From: Micromonospora sp. M71_S20
Lineage (GTDB): Bacteria; Actinomycetota; Actinomycetes; Mycobacteriales; Micromonosporaceae
Assembly (NCBI RefSeq): GCF_003664255.1
Contig: NZ_RCCV01000001.1
Span: 992,001-1,056,000 of the forward strand
Direction: 5' to 3'
Length of the DNA stretch: 64,000 nt
The notes beneath the pieces were generated by a model, which worked only from the letters and a program-made list of their open reading frames with translations, was not told the origin of the DNA and made no database searches. Numbering within the stretch: the first letter of the stretch is position 1; the number at the start of each line of letters is the position of its first letter. Positions 1 through 9,843 of the stretch are shown piece by piece. A program made the translations under genes and the position numbers.

Positions 1-426
1 GCCGTCGGGCGTCAGGGTCTGCTTCCACTTCCACGGCAGGTACTTCTGCTCGTACGTGCCGGCGCCCTTGTCGAGCAGGTTGACGAACTTGTCGGCCTGG
101 CCGCGGAACTGGACCACGAAGCCCTCGTCGACGGCGGCGATGTCCGGCGCGCCGGAGCCGGCGACGAGCTTCTTCTGCAGGTCCTCGTGCTGGGCGTTGT
201 ACTCGCCGGTGTTCAGGCTGATCTTGACGTTCGGGTTCGCGTCCTCGTACTTCGTCTTGAGCTCGTCGAGCCCGAAGTCGCCCCAGAAGTTGATTTTGAG
301 GGTGACCGGGCCGCCCGCCTGGGAGTCGCCGCCACCCCCGCTGTTGCCGCTGCACGCCGCGACCATGACCAGGCCGACCGCGCCGACGGCGGCCGCCCTG
401 GCCCAGTGCGTCAAGGACCGTCTCAT
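1..426 (-). CDS. Sugar ABC transporter substrate-binding lipoprotein (C-terminus outside window)
   Basis: Solute-binding protein of a carbohydrate ABC importer, anchored to the outer face of the membrane. Only the first 142 codons are present; the gene runs off the left edge. The ATG at 426 follows a GGAGG site. The N-terminus has two arginines, a hydrophobic stretch and a lipobox ending VAAC, so Cys25 would be lipidated. A Gly/Ser linker and then the family's usual first strand (VTLKINFWGDFGLDELK) follow. It is divergent from a LacI-family gene, which is the usual arrangement for a regulated sugar importer; the transporter's permeases should lie outside the window. The substrate cannot be told from this fragment. 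Confidence 0.88.
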   Translation of the reverse strand, partial: MRRSLTHWARAAAVGAVGLVMVAACSGNSGGGGDSQAGGPVTLKINFWGDFGLDELKTKYEDANPNVKISLNTGEYNAQHEDLQKKLVAGSGAPDIAAVDEGFVVQFRGQADKFVNLLDKGAGTYEQKYLPWKWKQTLTPDG

Positions 427-496
427 GTCATCCTCCGCGCCAGATGGGATCGCTCCCGACATCGAGAGCCGTTGACTGAACCGGATAAGTTCCGCC

Positions 497-525
497 ACCG
501 TACGGTCCGGTTTCGGCAGTGTCAA
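497..525 (-). promoter_or_regulatory. Promoter of the sugar-binding protein gene with overlapping palindrome
   Basis: On the minus strand TTGACA (520-525) and TACGGT (497-502) are separated by exactly 17 bp, a near-consensus housekeeping promoter about 70 bp upstream of the ATG at 426. The -10 box lies inside a perfect 10-bp palindrome, ACCGTACGGT (497-506). A protein bound there would block the promoter, so it is a candidate site for the divergent LacI-type regulator. The rest of 427-801 holds only a weaker TTTC-GGT-GAAA repeat (597-607) and the ribosome binding site of the LacI gene. Confidence 0.6.
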
Positions 526-801
526 CGGGCAGTCACCGCAGGCATCTCGCGGTAATCTGCACCGACGTGGGAGCGCGATCATGGGAGGTGGAACCATTTC
601 GGTGAAAGACCTGGGACGCGCGCCAGCGGCACGGTCCGAGCCACCTCACGATCACTTAACCGGGAAAGTCGGCGACCGGCCCGGCGGCGCGCCCCGGTCG
701 CGCCAGCCCGCTGTGGGAACGGTGCAGTAGCGTGGACCGCCGCCGGTCGCCCCGGCCTCGTGGTGACACCCGCCCGGGCGGGAGAGTGGAGGAGTACGCC
801 G

Positions 802-1821
802 GTGAAGCGGCCCACGATCGCCGACGTCGCCCGCCGCGCCGGGGTGTCCAAGGGGGCGGTCTCCTACGCGCTGAACGGCCAGCCCGGGGTCTCCGAGGCC
901 ACCCGGCAGCGGATCCTCGCCATCGCCGCCGAGATCGGCTTCAACCCGAGCCGCGCCGCCCGCTCCCTCTCCGGGGCCACCGCCGACGCGGTCGGCCTGA
1001 CCCTGTGCCGCCCGGCCCGCACGCTCGGCATCGAGCCGTTCTTCATGGAGCTGATCAGCGGCGTCGAGGCCGAACTCTCCGCCCGGTCGTACGCCCTCAC
1101 CCTCCAGGTGGTGGCCGACCAGGACGCGGAGGTCGCGGTCTACCGCCGGTGGTGGGGCGAGCGCCGTGTCGACGGCGTCCTCGTCTGCGACCTGCGCGCC
1201 GACGACCGCCGGGTGCCGGTGCTGGAGGAGCTGGGCCTGCCCGCCGTGGTGATCGGCGGCCCGGGCGGCACCGGCGGGCTCGCCAGCGTCTGGTCCGACG
1301 ACGCGGCGGCGCTGGTGGAGACCGTGGAGTACCTGGTCGCCCTCGGCCACCGCCGCATCGCCCGCGTCGGCGGGCTGCCCGCCCTGCTGCACACCGAGAT
1401 CCGCACCGAGGCGTTCACCCAGGTGTGCCGCCGGCTCGGCCTGGCCGACGCGGTCACCGTGCCGTCGGACTACACCGGCGAGGAGGGCGCCCGCGCCACC
1501 CGGCGGCTGCTCAGCTCGGCCGCCCGCCCCACCGCCGTGATCTACGACAACGACGTGATGGCCATAGCGGGGCTGTCGGTGGCCCAGGAGATGGGCCTCG
1601 CCGTGCCGGGCGAGGTGTCCATCGTGGCGTGGGACGACTCGCCGCTCTGCCAGCTGGTGCACCCGCCGCTGACCGCGCTCGGCCGGGACATCCCGGCGTA
1701 CGGCGCGCACGCCGCCCGGCAGTTGCTCGCGGTGATCGGCGGCGCACCGGCCAGCCGCGTCCAGGACGAGACGGCCCACCTGACCCCCCGGGGCAGCACG
1801 GCGCCGCCGCGCGCCGGCTGA
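802..1821 (+). CDS. LacI family transcriptional regulator
   Basis: DNA-binding repressor of 339 residues. The start is the GTG at 802, preceded by GGAGAGTGGAGGAG and giving the standard LacI opening VKRPTIADVARRAGVSKGAVSYALN. The helix-turn-helix covers about residues 5-25, with the hinge helix near residue 50. The remainder is a periplasmic-binding-like effector domain of normal length, ending with a DSPLCQLVHPPLTAL segment typical of the family. It is divergent from a sugar-binding lipoprotein, so it most likely represses that importer and responds to its sugar. The effector is not identifiable from sequence. Confidence 0.9.
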   Translation: MKRPTIADVARRAGVSKGAVSYALNGQPGVSEATRQRILAIAAEIGFNPSRAARSLSGATADAVGLTLCRPARTLGIEPFFMELISGVEAELSARSYALTLQVVADQDAEVAVYRRWWGERRVDGVLVCDLRADDRRVPVLEELGLPAVVIGGPGGTGGLASVWSDDAAALVETVEYLVALGHRRIARVGGLPALLHTEIRTEAFTQVCRRLGLADAVTVPSDYTGEEGARATRRLLSSAARPTAVIYDNDVMAIAGLSVAQEMGLAVPGEVSIVAWDDSPLCQLVHPPLTALGRDIPAYGAHAARQLLAVIGGAPASRVQDETAHLTPRGSTAPPRAG

Positions 1822-1831
1822 ACCGGCTGAG

Positions 1832-2659
1832 TCACCTGGCCTTCGTCACCGGCAACTGGAGCTCGGTGACGCCCTTCTCCGGCTCGTCCGGGGAGTAGTC
1901 CAGGTACAGCTCGCGGGCGTACCCGTCGGCCCGCCAGCCGTTCGCCTCGATCCAGGCGGCGAGCGCCTGCACGCTGCCCTCCACCTCGTCCATCGACCCG
2001 TGGTGGATGATCGTCGCGGCGGCGGGCACCGGGGGCAGGTCGACGACCGCGAAGTCCCGGGCCGCCGCGGGGTCGGCGGCCACCGTCACCCCGGCGTGCA
2101 CCACCACGGCCTCGCCCTCCCCCGCCGGCTCGTACCAGGCCAGCGCCGGGCCCGAGGGCGCGACACCCGCCGCGCCGAGGCGCCGGAACAGCTCCGGGTA
2201 GAGCGGCTGGATCACCGTGGAGATGTCCGGAACCTCGTAGCTGCGGGCAACCCCGGTCAGCTCCGCCACCCGGACCGCGGGGAGTTCCTTGAGTACGACG
2301 TCCTGGCTGGTCATCCGACCCTCCGTCTCGATCATGCGGAGCCTCGCCTCGACCCCGGCCAGCCGGGCGGTGTCGGCCGCCATCTGGGCCTCCAGTTGGG
2401 ACCGGCGCAGCCGCAGCATGCCGCGCAACTCGGCGACCTCGACGGCGTCGTCGAGGATCGCCTGCACCTGTCCGAGGGTGAGCCCCAGTTCCTTGAGGGC
2501 GATCACCCGGTTGAGCCGGTGCAGCTGCTCGGCCCGGTAGGACCGGTACCCGGTGTGCGGGTCGACGGCGGCCGGGCGGAGCAGCCCGATGCCGTCGTAG
2601 TGGCGCAGCATGCGGACCGACACGCGGCCCAGCCTGGCGAAGTCTCCGATGGTGAACAT
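1832..2659 (-). CDS. MerR family regulator with GyrI-like effector domain
   Basis: Transcriptional regulator of 275 residues. It opens MFTIGDFARLGRVSVRMLRHYDGIGLLRP, the canonical MerR winged-helix start, followed by R-x-Y-R (GYRSYRAEQLHRLNRV) and a dimerisation coiled coil at about residues 75-115. Residues 120-275 resemble the GyrI/AraC effector-binding fold found in BmrR-type multidrug sensors. No cysteine cluster typical of metal-sensing MerR proteins is present, so a small organic ligand is more likely. No efflux gene lies next to it; its target is unknown. It converges with the LacI gene, 10 bp apart. Confidence 0.88.
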   Translation of the reverse strand: MFTIGDFARLGRVSVRMLRHYDGIGLLRPAAVDPHTGYRSYRAEQLHRLNRVIALKELGLTLGQVQAILDDAVEVAELRGMLRLRRSQLEAQMAADTARLAGVEARLRMIETEGRMTSQDVVLKELPAVRVAELTGVARSYEVPDISTVIQPLYPELFRRLGAAGVAPSGPALAWYEPAGEGEAVVVHAGVTVAADPAAARDFAVVDLPPVPAAATIIHHGSMDEVEGSVQALAAWIEANGWRADGYARELYLDYSPDEPEKGVTELQLPVTKAR

Positions 2660-2731
2660 GGCCCCTCACACGTTCGGCCCTCACACGGTGTCAGAGTCAA
2701 CCAGGCGGGGCGGGGCCCGTGGGCCGCCCGG

Positions 2732-5008
2732 TCAGCGCGAGGCCGAGGGGAACTCCTCGAAGTACGCCTCGACCCGCTCCGCGGTGGCCGGGCGGGCCAG
2801 CGCGAAGCCCTGCCCGTACCGGCAGCCGGCCCGCCGCGCGCCCTCGACCAGGTTGGCCGACTCCAGTTCCTCGGCCACGATGTCCAGACCCAGGCGGTCC
2901 CCCACGTTCACCACCACGTCGATCAGCGGGCGCTGCGGGTCCGCCGGGTCCACCAGCTGCGGGCCGACCTTGAGCAGGTCGATCGGCAACCGGCGCAGCT
3001 GCGCCAGCGAGGCGTGCTCGGCCCGGAAGTCGTCCAGCGCGGTGCGCACGCCCAGCGAACGCAGCCCGGCCAGCCGGGCCACCACGGTCGGCAGCTCGGC
3101 GCCCACCCGGGGCTCCGCCACCTCGACCACCAGCCGGTCCGGCGACAACCCGTACGCGTCGAGCACGGCCGCCGTGCGCGGCACGAAGTCGGGCGAGACC
3201 AGCTCCCGGACGGTCACGTTGACCGCCATCCAGAGCTGCCGGCTGCCCGCCGACCAGGCGGCGAGCTGCCGGCAGGCCCGGTCCAGCACCCAGCAGCCCA
3301 GCTCGCCCACGATGTCGAGGTCCTCGGCCACCGGCAGGAACTCGGCGGGAAGCACCGTGCCGAGCACCGGGCTGCGCCAGCGCAGCAGCGCCTCCGTGCC
3401 CACCGGCTGCCGGTCGGCCAGGTCGAGCACCGGCTGGTAGACGAGGTCCAGCTCGCCCCGGGCGACCGCCCCGGGCAGCTCCCGTTCCAGGTCGAGCCGG
3501 CGGACGAGCTGCTCCTCCAGGTAGGCGTCGTACCACTCGACCCGGTCCCGGCCGAGCTGCACGGCCCGCCGCCGGGCCAGGTCCGCCTGGCGCAGCACGT
3601 CCTCCGGGCCGCCGTTGCCGATCTCGGCCAGCCCGATGCCGGCCCGCAGCCGCAGCACCGCACCGGCCACCTCGTAGGGCTCGGTGAGCGCGGCGAGCAG
3701 CCGGGTGCCCAGCGCGTACGCCAGCACCGGCCCGACCTCGGTGACCACGGCGAAGCCGGTGGCGGTGACGTCGGCGAGCAGGTCGCGGGGGCCGACGACC
3801 GTGCGGGCCCGCCGGACGGCCTCGGCCAGCACGCCCTCGCGGCCCTGGTGTGCCTCGGCGGCGGGGCCGGTTCCGTCGAGGTCGACGACGAGCAGCGCGC
3901 CGGCGGGGCCCGGCGCGTCGCGGAGGGTGGCGAGGGCCCGCAGCAGCGCGGCCCGGTCCACGGGCGCGCCGGAGCGGTCCGGGTCCGGCGGGCGGTGCCG
4001 GACCGGCGGGCCGTCGGGGCCGGTCGACCGCGCCGGGTCGTCCGCCCGGAGCAGGTCGCGGAGCACCAGCGGCGGGGCCAGCGCGAGGGCGAGCAGGACC
4101 GCGGTGAGGTCCGGCGGCCCGCCGTCGCGGAGCTGCCACCCGACGGCCGCCACGGCCGCGACGGCCGGGACCACCGCCCGGGGCCACACCCTGGTCGGCG
4201 GGGCGGGCAGGTCCGGCTCCGGGCGGGTCGCCCGCCGCGCCCCCGCCGCCGTCAGCAGCACCCCACCCACCAGCGGGGGTACGGCCACCAGCGCCGCCCG
4301 CTCCGGGGCCGTGCCCGTCTGCACCGCGGCCAGCACCACCAGCCCGGACAGGGTGAGCGCCGCCCCGCCCCGGCAACGGGCCGCGCCGGTACGCCGGTGC
4401 GGCCCGGTCAGCACCAGGAGCACGGCGAGCGCGAGCCCGCCCAGGGCCACGGCCACGGCGAACCGCACCGGCGGGTCGAGCGGGTCACGGGGCAGCAGCA
4501 GCCAGCCGGCGAGGACCAGCCCCAGGCCGGCGGCGGTCGCGTCGACGGCCCCGCGCAGCCGGACCCGGGCGGACGGGCGGGGCCGCCGCGCCACCCGAGG
4601 CAGACCCGCGACGAACAACGCGGCGGAGGCGGCCAGCCCCGACACCACGACGGCGGACCGTTGGCCCGGTTCGGCGAGCGGGAGCACGGCGGCGGTGAGC
4701 CCCGCCGTCACGACCGCGGCGTCGAGCAGCGCGGCGACGCGGCGGGGCGGCGCCGCGCGCCGGCGGGCGGCACGGGACCGGGTCGGGACCTGTGTGGGGA
4801 TGGGGGCCGGCGGCGGGGCGGCGGTGAGCCGGGAGAGCCGCGCGCCCGCCAGGGCGCAGCTGGCCGCGCCGGCCAGCGCCACGACGGCCAGGGCGGGCAC
4901 CCGACCGGCCGCGCCGGCGAGCAGGAGCAGCGCGACGGCGGCGAGGACAAGGGTGTCCGGCAGTGCGGGGCGGGGGATGGACACGCGTTGCGGGTACGCG
5001 AGGGGCAC
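2732..5008 (-). CDS. Membrane protein with degenerate GGDEF and EAL domains
   Basis: Likely cyclic-di-GMP signalling protein of 758 residues. The N-terminal 340 residues form several hydrophobic helices with an Arg/Pro-rich break. A GGDEF-like fold follows, but where GGDEF should be the sequence reads VTATGFAVV, so cyclase activity is not expected. The EAL domain keeps EALLRW, the Asn of NVT, the Glu of VVEVAE, DD, the Lys of LLKVG, the Glu of AEELE and the Gln of YGQGF. The loop normally written DFGTGYSS is instead DFRAEHAS, and KID is KVG. It may be a weak phosphodiesterase or a c-di-GMP binder. The start is a GTG at 5008 with GAAGG upstream; GTG at 4984 is possible. Confidence 0.82.
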   Translation of the reverse strand: MPLAYPQRVSIPRPALPDTLVLAAVALLLLAGAAGRVPALAVVALAGAASCALAGARLSRLTAAPPPAPIPTQVPTRSRAARRRAAPPRRVAALLDAAVVTAGLTAAVLPLAEPGQRSAVVVSGLAASAALFVAGLPRVARRPRPSARVRLRGAVDATAAGLGLVLAGWLLLPRDPLDPPVRFAVAVALGGLALAVLLVLTGPHRRTGAARCRGGAALTLSGLVVLAAVQTGTAPERAALVAVPPLVGGVLLTAAGARRATRPEPDLPAPPTRVWPRAVVPAVAAVAAVGWQLRDGGPPDLTAVLLALALAPPLVLRDLLRADDPARSTGPDGPPVRHRPPDPDRSGAPVDRAALLRALATLRDAPGPAGALLVVDLDGTGPAAEAHQGREGVLAEAVRRARTVVGPRDLLADVTATGFAVVTEVGPVLAYALGTRLLAALTEPYEVAGAVLRLRAGIGLAEIGNGGPEDVLRQADLARRRAVQLGRDRVEWYDAYLEEQLVRRLDLERELPGAVARGELDLVYQPVLDLADRQPVGTEALLRWRSPVLGTVLPAEFLPVAEDLDIVGELGCWVLDRACRQLAAWSAGSRQLWMAVNVTVRELVSPDFVPRTAAVLDAYGLSPDRLVVEVAEPRVGAELPTVVARLAGLRSLGVRTALDDFRAEHASLAQLRRLPIDLLKVGPQLVDPADPQRPLIDVVVNVGDRLGLDIVAEELESANLVEGARRAGCRYGQGFALARPATAERVEAYFEEFPSASR

Positions 5009-5212
5009 GGCGGTCGCCTTCGTGAGGGGGCACGGGCGGTGCGACGGTGCGGGGCGCCGGACCCGGGGTTGGTCCGCTGCCCACCAGTCGCCAACGAGCG
5101 GACAGGAAGGCGGTGACGCCGGGTCGACCGTGATCCCCGTCACTGACGCTCGCGGTGCGCCCCGGTGCCGCCCGGCGCGTACCGGGGCCGGCGGGGGTGG
5201 GATCATCGGGGG

Positions 5213-5590
5213 GTGAGCAGCTCCGACACCGTCCACTTCCGGCACAACCAGGCCATCCTGGCCGCCGCGATCGTCGCCTTCTTCGGCGCCCTGCCGGTGG
5301 CCGGCGCCCGGTGGTACCTGCTGCCGGTGCTGCTCGTCCCGCTCGCCGTCACGGTGTGGGCGTGGCGCGCCGGCACCGACGCGGACGCCCGCGAGCTGCG
5401 CCTGCGGGCGCTGGTCGGGCAGCGCCGGATCAGCTGGGACCGCGTCGTCGAGCTGGCCGCCGACCCGCGCGGTCGGGCGGTCGCCCGGCTCGACGACGGC
5501 CAGCGCGTCACGCTGCCGGCCGTACGCGGCACCGACCTGCCCCGGCTGGTCTCGGCCACCGGCCAGACCCTGCCCGGCGCGGCCGGCTGA
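5213..5590 (+). CDS. PH domain-containing membrane protein, Cfp6-like
   Basis: Small membrane protein of 125 residues. It starts VSSSDTVHFRHNQA at the GTG of 5213, has two hydrophobic segments (about residues 14-32 and 37-52), and then a short strand-rich domain (ELRLRALVGQRRISWDRVVEL) like the bacterial PH6 domain of Mycobacterium tuberculosis Cfp6 (low molecular weight antigen 6). Its place on the left of gatB/ligA, with an LppZ-like gene nearby, matches the mycobacterial order and supports the assignment. The function is unknown in any species I can name. Confidence 0.75.
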   Translation: MSSSDTVHFRHNQAILAAAIVAFFGALPVAGARWYLLPVLLVPLAVTVWAWRAGTDADARELRLRALVGQRRISWDRVVELAADPRGRAVARLDDGQRVTLPAVRGTDLPRLVSATGQTLPGAAG

Positions 5591-5611
5591 GCACCGCCGC
5601 GCCGGCACCGG

Positions 5612-6538
5612 TCAGTAGCCGTCCACCACCGTGTTGATCAGCGGCCCGCCGGCGGCGAACCGGCGGACCTGGTCGCCGACCAGCCGGTACGCGCGCGGCA
5701 GCAGGCCGCGCACCGATCCGGCGACGTGCGGGGTGAGCAGCACGTTCGGCATCGTCCACAGCTCGTGGTCGGCGGGCAGCGGCTCGGGATCGGTGACGTC
5801 CAGCGCGGCGGAGATCCGGCCGGTACGCAGCTCGGCGACCAGCGCCTGAGTCCGGGCCACCGGCCCACGGGCGGCGTTGACCAGCAGCGCGCCGTCCCGC
5901 ATCGCGGCGAGGAACTTCTCGTCGACCAGCCCCCGGGTGTGCTCGGTCAGCGGCACCAGCAGCACCACCACGTCGGCCTCGGGAAGCAGCCCCGGCAGCT
6001 CCTCGACGCCGTGCACGCCCTGCTCCGGGCGGGCGGTCCGGGCCACCAACGTGAAGCTCACCTCGAAGGGCGCGAGCCGGTCCCGTACCGCCGTGCCGAT
6101 GGAGCCCGCCCCGACGATCAGCACCCGCTTGCCGGTCAACTCGTCGGTGGGGGCCACCTCGTCGTACGCCCAGTCGCGCCGGGCCTGCGCGCGGGCGAGG
6201 GCCGGGAAGCCCCGCAGCTGGGACAGGATCGCCGCGACCACCCACTCGGCGGTGGACGGGTCGTGCACCCCCCTGGCGTCGCAGAGCGTCACCCCCTGCG
6301 GGACCCGGCCGGCCCACGCGTCCGCCCCGGCGGAGAGGAGCTGCACCACCGCCAGGTCGGGCAGCTCGCGCAGCAGCGCGGTGGCGTCCCCGCCGGCCAG
6401 GAAGGGCGGCACCCAGAACCGGACGCCGGCGGCGTCCGAGGGGAGCCGGGAGACGTCCTCGGCCACCTCGACCGTGACCTCCGGCGGCACCTCACCGAGG
6501 AGTGTCCGGCCGGCCTGGTGCGGGATCCATACCTTCAC
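5612..6538 (-). CDS. D-isomer specific 2-hydroxyacid dehydrogenase, NAD-binding
   Basis: Cytoplasmic NAD(P)-dependent oxidoreductase of 308 residues, probably acting on a 2-keto or 2-hydroxy acid. The Rossmann motif is GAGSIG at about residues 146-151. Catalytic Arg (NAARGPV), Glu (TDPEPLP) and His (TPHVAG) are all present in order. There is no C-terminal ACT domain, so it is not a standard SerA phosphoglycerate dehydrogenase; glyoxylate/hydroxypyruvate reductase-like activity is more likely. The start is the GTG at 6538 (VKVWIPHQAG); the ribosome binding site there is weak. It converges with the Cfp6-like gene. Confidence 0.88.
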   Translation of the reverse strand: MKVWIPHQAGRTLLGEVPPEVTVEVAEDVSRLPSDAAGVRFWVPPFLAGGDATALLRELPDLAVVQLLSAGADAWAGRVPQGVTLCDARGVHDPSTAEWVVAAILSQLRGFPALARAQARRDWAYDEVAPTDELTGKRVLIVGAGSIGTAVRDRLAPFEVSFTLVARTARPEQGVHGVEELPGLLPEADVVVLLVPLTEHTRGLVDEKFLAAMRDGALLVNAARGPVARTQALVAELRTGRISAALDVTDPEPLPADHELWTMPNVLLTPHVAGSVRGLLPRAYRLVGDQVRRFAAGGPLINTVVDGY

Positions 6539-6728
6539 GCCCGCCGACGATAGCCGCCGGCGGGGATGCCCGCCGCGCGGGGCGGCCCCCGGCACCCGGA
6601 CGGGCCCGCCCGACGCGGGTGAGGTGATCAGGGCGACGGTCCGGCGACCGCGTCGATTCCGGTCCGGAGGGGGTATAAGGGAGGACCGGAGTGCCGGTCG
6701 GCCTCCATCCGGCACGGACAGGTGGTCA

Positions 6729-8543
6729 ATGACCGACGGCTCCCGCGACGACGCCCCGGAGCGGGCCGACCCGATCCCGGCGCTCCGCGATCCCGACCGG
6801 CTGCGTTCCCTCGCCGAGACCCGGCTGACGGCCGCCCCCGACGAGGCGTTCGACCGGTTCGCCCGGCTGGTCGGGGACCTGCTCGACGTGCCGGTCGCGC
6901 TGGTGTCCCTGGTCGACGCCGAACGCCAGTTCTTCCCCGGCGAGGTGGGCCTGGCCCGGCCGTGGGCCGTCCGGCGGCAGACCCCGCTGAGCCACTCGTT
7001 CTGCCAGCACGTCGTCGACCTCGGCACCCCGATGGTGCTGCCGGACGCCCGGCTCCATCCCGCCCTGCGGGACAATTTCGCCGTGCCCGAGCTGGGCGTG
7101 GTGGCGTACGCCGGGATGCCGCTGACCGATCTGGAGGGACGCGTCCTCGGGTCGCTCTGCGCGATCGACGACAAGCCGCGCGACTGGACCGCCGAGCAGT
7201 TGCGGACGCTCGCCGACCTGGCCGCCGCCTGCTCCTCCGAGCTGCGGCTGCGGATCGCCCTGGAGGGCGCCGAGCAGGCCCGGCGGCGCACCGAGGAGGC
7301 CAACGGGCGGCTGGAGCTGCTGGCCGGGCTGGCGGGGACACTGGCCGGGACGCTCGACGTGGCCACCGCGCTGCGCCACCTGCGCGACACGATGGTGCCG
7401 CTGCTGGCCGACTGGTCGCTGGTGACCCTGGTCGGGCCCGACGGGGCGCCGCGCGACGTGACCGCCGCGCACCGCGACCCGGCCCGCGCCCCCGACGTCG
7501 CCCGCTTCGCCGAGCTGATGCGCACGCGGCTGAGCCCCGACTCGATCACCCGGGCGGTGCTGCGTACCGGGCGGCCCGTGCTGGGCGGCGCCGCCACCCT
7601 CGCCGACGTGCGGCGGGGCACGATCGGAAAGGAGATGCCGGAGATCGCGGCCCGCCTCGGCTTCTCCTCGCACCTCAGCGTGCCGATCACCGACGCCGGG
7701 CGGGTGCTCGGCTGCATCACCCTGATCAACGGGCCGCAACGGCGGCACTTCGACGACAGCGACCTGCTCATCGCCGAGGACGTCGGCCGCCGGGCCGGAC
7801 AGGCGATCGGCAACAGCCGGATGTACGGCGAACAGCGGCACGTCGCGCACGTCCTGCAACACAGCATGCTGCCGCAGCTGCCCGGCACCGACGACCTGGA
7901 GCTGGCCGCCCGCTACCAGCCGGCGGCGGACCGGGTCGAGGTCGGCGGCGACTGGTACGACGCCTTCCGTCAGCCCGGCGGGGAGCTGATCGCGGCGATC
8001 GGCGACGTGGCCGGGCACGACATCGAGGCCGCCGCGACCATGGGACAGCTGCGCAACCTCGTCCGGGGCAACGCGTACGGCCGGCCCGACGCGGTCGGCG
8101 AGCTGATGAGCCGCCTCGACGAGACGATCCGCGGGCTGCACATCCCCGCCGCGGCCACCGCGACCCTGGTACGGCTGCACGCCGACGACGCCGGCGGCCA
8201 GCAGGTCACCTGGTGCAACGCGGGCCACCCCGCGCCGCTCGTGGTCCGGGCCGGGGGCAGGGTGGAGGTGCTCGCCGGGACGCCGGAGCCGCTGCTCGGG
8301 CTGAACCGTCCGGTGCGGCGGACCAGCCGGCACGCCCACCTGGCCACCGGCGACACCCTGCTGCTCTACACCGACGGCCTCATCGAGCGGCGGGACCGGT
8401 CCATCGACGAGGGGATGACCGAGCTGGTCGCCCGGCTGGGCGGCACGGACCGGCTGCCGCTGGGCGAGCTCTGCGACCTGCTGCTGACCGCCGCGCCCCA
8501 CCGGGAGGACGACGTCGCGCTGCTCGCCGTCCGGGCGATCTGA
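6729..8543 (+). CDS. GAF-GAF-PP2C (SpoIIE-type) serine phosphatase
   Basis: Signalling phosphatase of 604 residues, RsbU-like, which would dephosphorylate an anti-sigma antagonist. The start ATG at 6729 follows AGGTGG. A first GAF domain (about 20-175) contains SFCQHVV and [10 protein letters not shown]; a second covers about 195-365; a PP2C domain runs from about 385 to the end with [39 protein letters not shown] and EDDVALLA. All the Asp residues expected to bind metal are present. There is no STAS or kinase gene beside it. A GGGTAT box (6671-6676) lies upstream, but I see no matching GTTT -35 box. Confidence 0.9.
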   Translation: MTDGSRDDAPERADPIPALRDPDRLRSLAETRLTAAPDEAFDRFARLVGDLLDVPVALVSLVDAERQFFPGEVGLARPWAVRRQTPLSHSFCQHVVDLGTPMVLPDARLHPALRDNFAVPELGVVAYAGMPLTDLEGRVLGSLCAIDDKPRDWTAEQLRTLADLAAACSSELRLRIALEGAEQARRRTEEANGRLELLAGLAGTLAGTLDVATALRHLRDTMVPLLADWSLVTLVGPDGAPRDVTAAHRDPARAPDVARFAELMRTRLSPDSITRAVLRTGRPVLGGAATLADVRRGTIGKEMPEIAARLGFSSHLSVPITDAGRVLGCITLINGPQRRHFDDSDLLIAEDVGRRAGQAIGNSRMYGEQRHVAHVLQHSMLPQLPGTDDLELAARYQPAADRVEVGGDWYDAFRQPGGELIAAIGDVAGHDIEAAATMGQLRNLVRGNAYGRPDAVGELMSRLDETIRGLHIPAAATATLVRLHADDAGGQQVTWCNAGHPAPLVVRAGGRVEVLAGTPEPLLGLNRPVRRTSRHAHLATGDTLLLYTDGLIERRDRSIDEGMTELVARLGGTDRLPLGELCDLLLTAAPHREDDVALLAVRAI

Positions 8544-8610
8544 CCGGCGCACCGAGTCGGTCCGATCCGTCGACGCCGGTGGGGCGCCCCGGCGGACTAC
8601 CCTGGGCCGG

Positions 8611-9786
8611 GTGAGCGCCCGTCCCCCGTACCCCCGCACCCACCGTCTCCGGGCGGCCCTGGCGGCCTCGTGCGCGGCGCTGCTGCTGGCGACCGCCGGT
8701 TGCAGCCTCGGCGAGCCGGAGCCCGACCCCGCTGGTGAGCCGCCCACCTTCCCTACGCCGTCGGCGACGGCGAGCCCCGGCGGCGCCGGCCAGGAGGTCG
8801 TCACCACCGTGCTGGCCAAGGGCCTGCGGGTGCCGTGGGCGATCGCCTTCCTGCCCGACGGCGCGGCGCTGGTCACCGAGCGGGACAGCGGCCGGATCCT
8901 GCGGGTCGGCCCCGAGTCGGGGCCCGACGGGCTGAAGGTCACCCCCGTGCAGACCATCGCAGACGTGGCGGCCTCCGGCGAGGGCGGGCTCATGGGCATC
9001 GCCGTCTCGCCCGACTACCAGCGCGACAAGACGGTCTTCGTCTACTACACCACCGAGCGGGACAACCGGATCGTCCGGCTGGAGCTGGGCGGCACGCCCA
9101 GCCCGATCCTCACCGGCATCCCCAAGGCCGGCATCCACAACGGTGGCGGCCTGGCCTTCGGCCCGGACGGCCTGCTCTACGCGAGCACCGGCGACGCCGG
9201 CGACCGGCCGCAGGCGCAGGACGTCAAGCGCCTCGGCGGCAAGATCCTGCGGATCACCAGGGACGGCAAGCCGGCGCCCGGCAACCCGTTCCCGAATTCC
9301 CCCGTGTGGTCGCTGGGCCACCGCAACGTCCAGGGCATCGCCTGGGACGCCGGCAAGCGGATGTACGCCGTGGAGTTCGGCCAGAACACCTGGGACGAGA
9401 TCAACCAGGTGACCAAGGGGCGCAACTACGGTTGGCCGACGGTCGAGGGGCGCGACGACGACAAGCGCTTCGTCAACCCGATCGCCCAGTGGCCGACGTC
9501 GGACGCGTCCTGCTCCGGCCTGACCGCCGTGGACCGGCTGCTCGTCACCGCGTGCCTGCGCGGCAAGCGACTCTGGCTGGTAGAGCTGACCGACACCGGC
9601 ACCGTGCTCGGCCAGCCGCGCGAGCTGCTGACCGACCGCTTCGGGCGGCTGCGGGCCGTGGCCGCCGCTCCCGACGGCTCGATCTGGGTGAGCACCTCCA
9701 ACCACGACGGGCGGGGCCAGCCCGCACCCGAGGACGACCGGCTGTTGCGGCTGGTCTTCGCGGGCGGCGGGGCCGGCCGGAGCTGA
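8611..9786 (+). CDS. PQQ-dependent sugar dehydrogenase-like lipoprotein (LppZ-like)
   Basis: Exported lipoprotein of 391 residues. The signal peptide has a lipobox ending ATAGC, giving lipidated Cys31, followed by a Pro/Ser-rich linker. The rest is a six-bladed propeller of the glucose/sorbosone dehydrogenase family, with characteristic runs [47 protein letters not shown] and [11 protein letters not shown]. Known members oxidise aldose sugars with PQQ, although LppZ itself has no proven substrate. A TACCCT box at 8598-8603 lies 7 nt before the GTG, which would fit a leaderless transcript, but no good -35 box is visible. Confidence 0.88.
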   Translation: MSARPPYPRTHRLRAALAASCAALLLATAGCSLGEPEPDPAGEPPTFPTPSATASPGGAGQEVVTTVLAKGLRVPWAIAFLPDGAALVTERDSGRILRVGPESGPDGLKVTPVQTIADVAASGEGGLMGIAVSPDYQRDKTVFVYYTTERDNRIVRLELGGTPSPILTGIPKAGIHNGGGLAFGPDGLLYASTGDAGDRPQAQDVKRLGGKILRITRDGKPAPGNPFPNSPVWSLGHRNVQGIAWDAGKRMYAVEFGQNTWDEINQVTKGRNYGWPTVEGRDDDKRFVNPIAQWPTSDASCSGLTAVDRLLVTACLRGKRLWLVELTDTGTVLGQPRELLTDRFGRLRAVAAAPDGSIWVSTSNHDGRGQPAPEDDRLLRLVFAGGGAGRS

Positions 9787-9843
9787 CGCACCGGCTCATC
9801 CGGGTTTCCCAAGATCCTTCAGTGGGCAGGTCAGAATCTCACC

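Noticed and set aside
2000..5116. Very long plus-strand open frame opposite MerR and the EAL protein
   Set aside because: Its translation is Gly/Arg/Gln/Pro-rich with no domain, and it is the antisense of genes with clear motifs; GC-rich DNA gives such frames.
6671..6676. GGGTAT box as a SigB-type promoter before the GAF-PP2C gene
   Set aside because: No GTTT-like -35 box at 13-18 bp; the hexamer alone is common. The same holds for 51892-51897.
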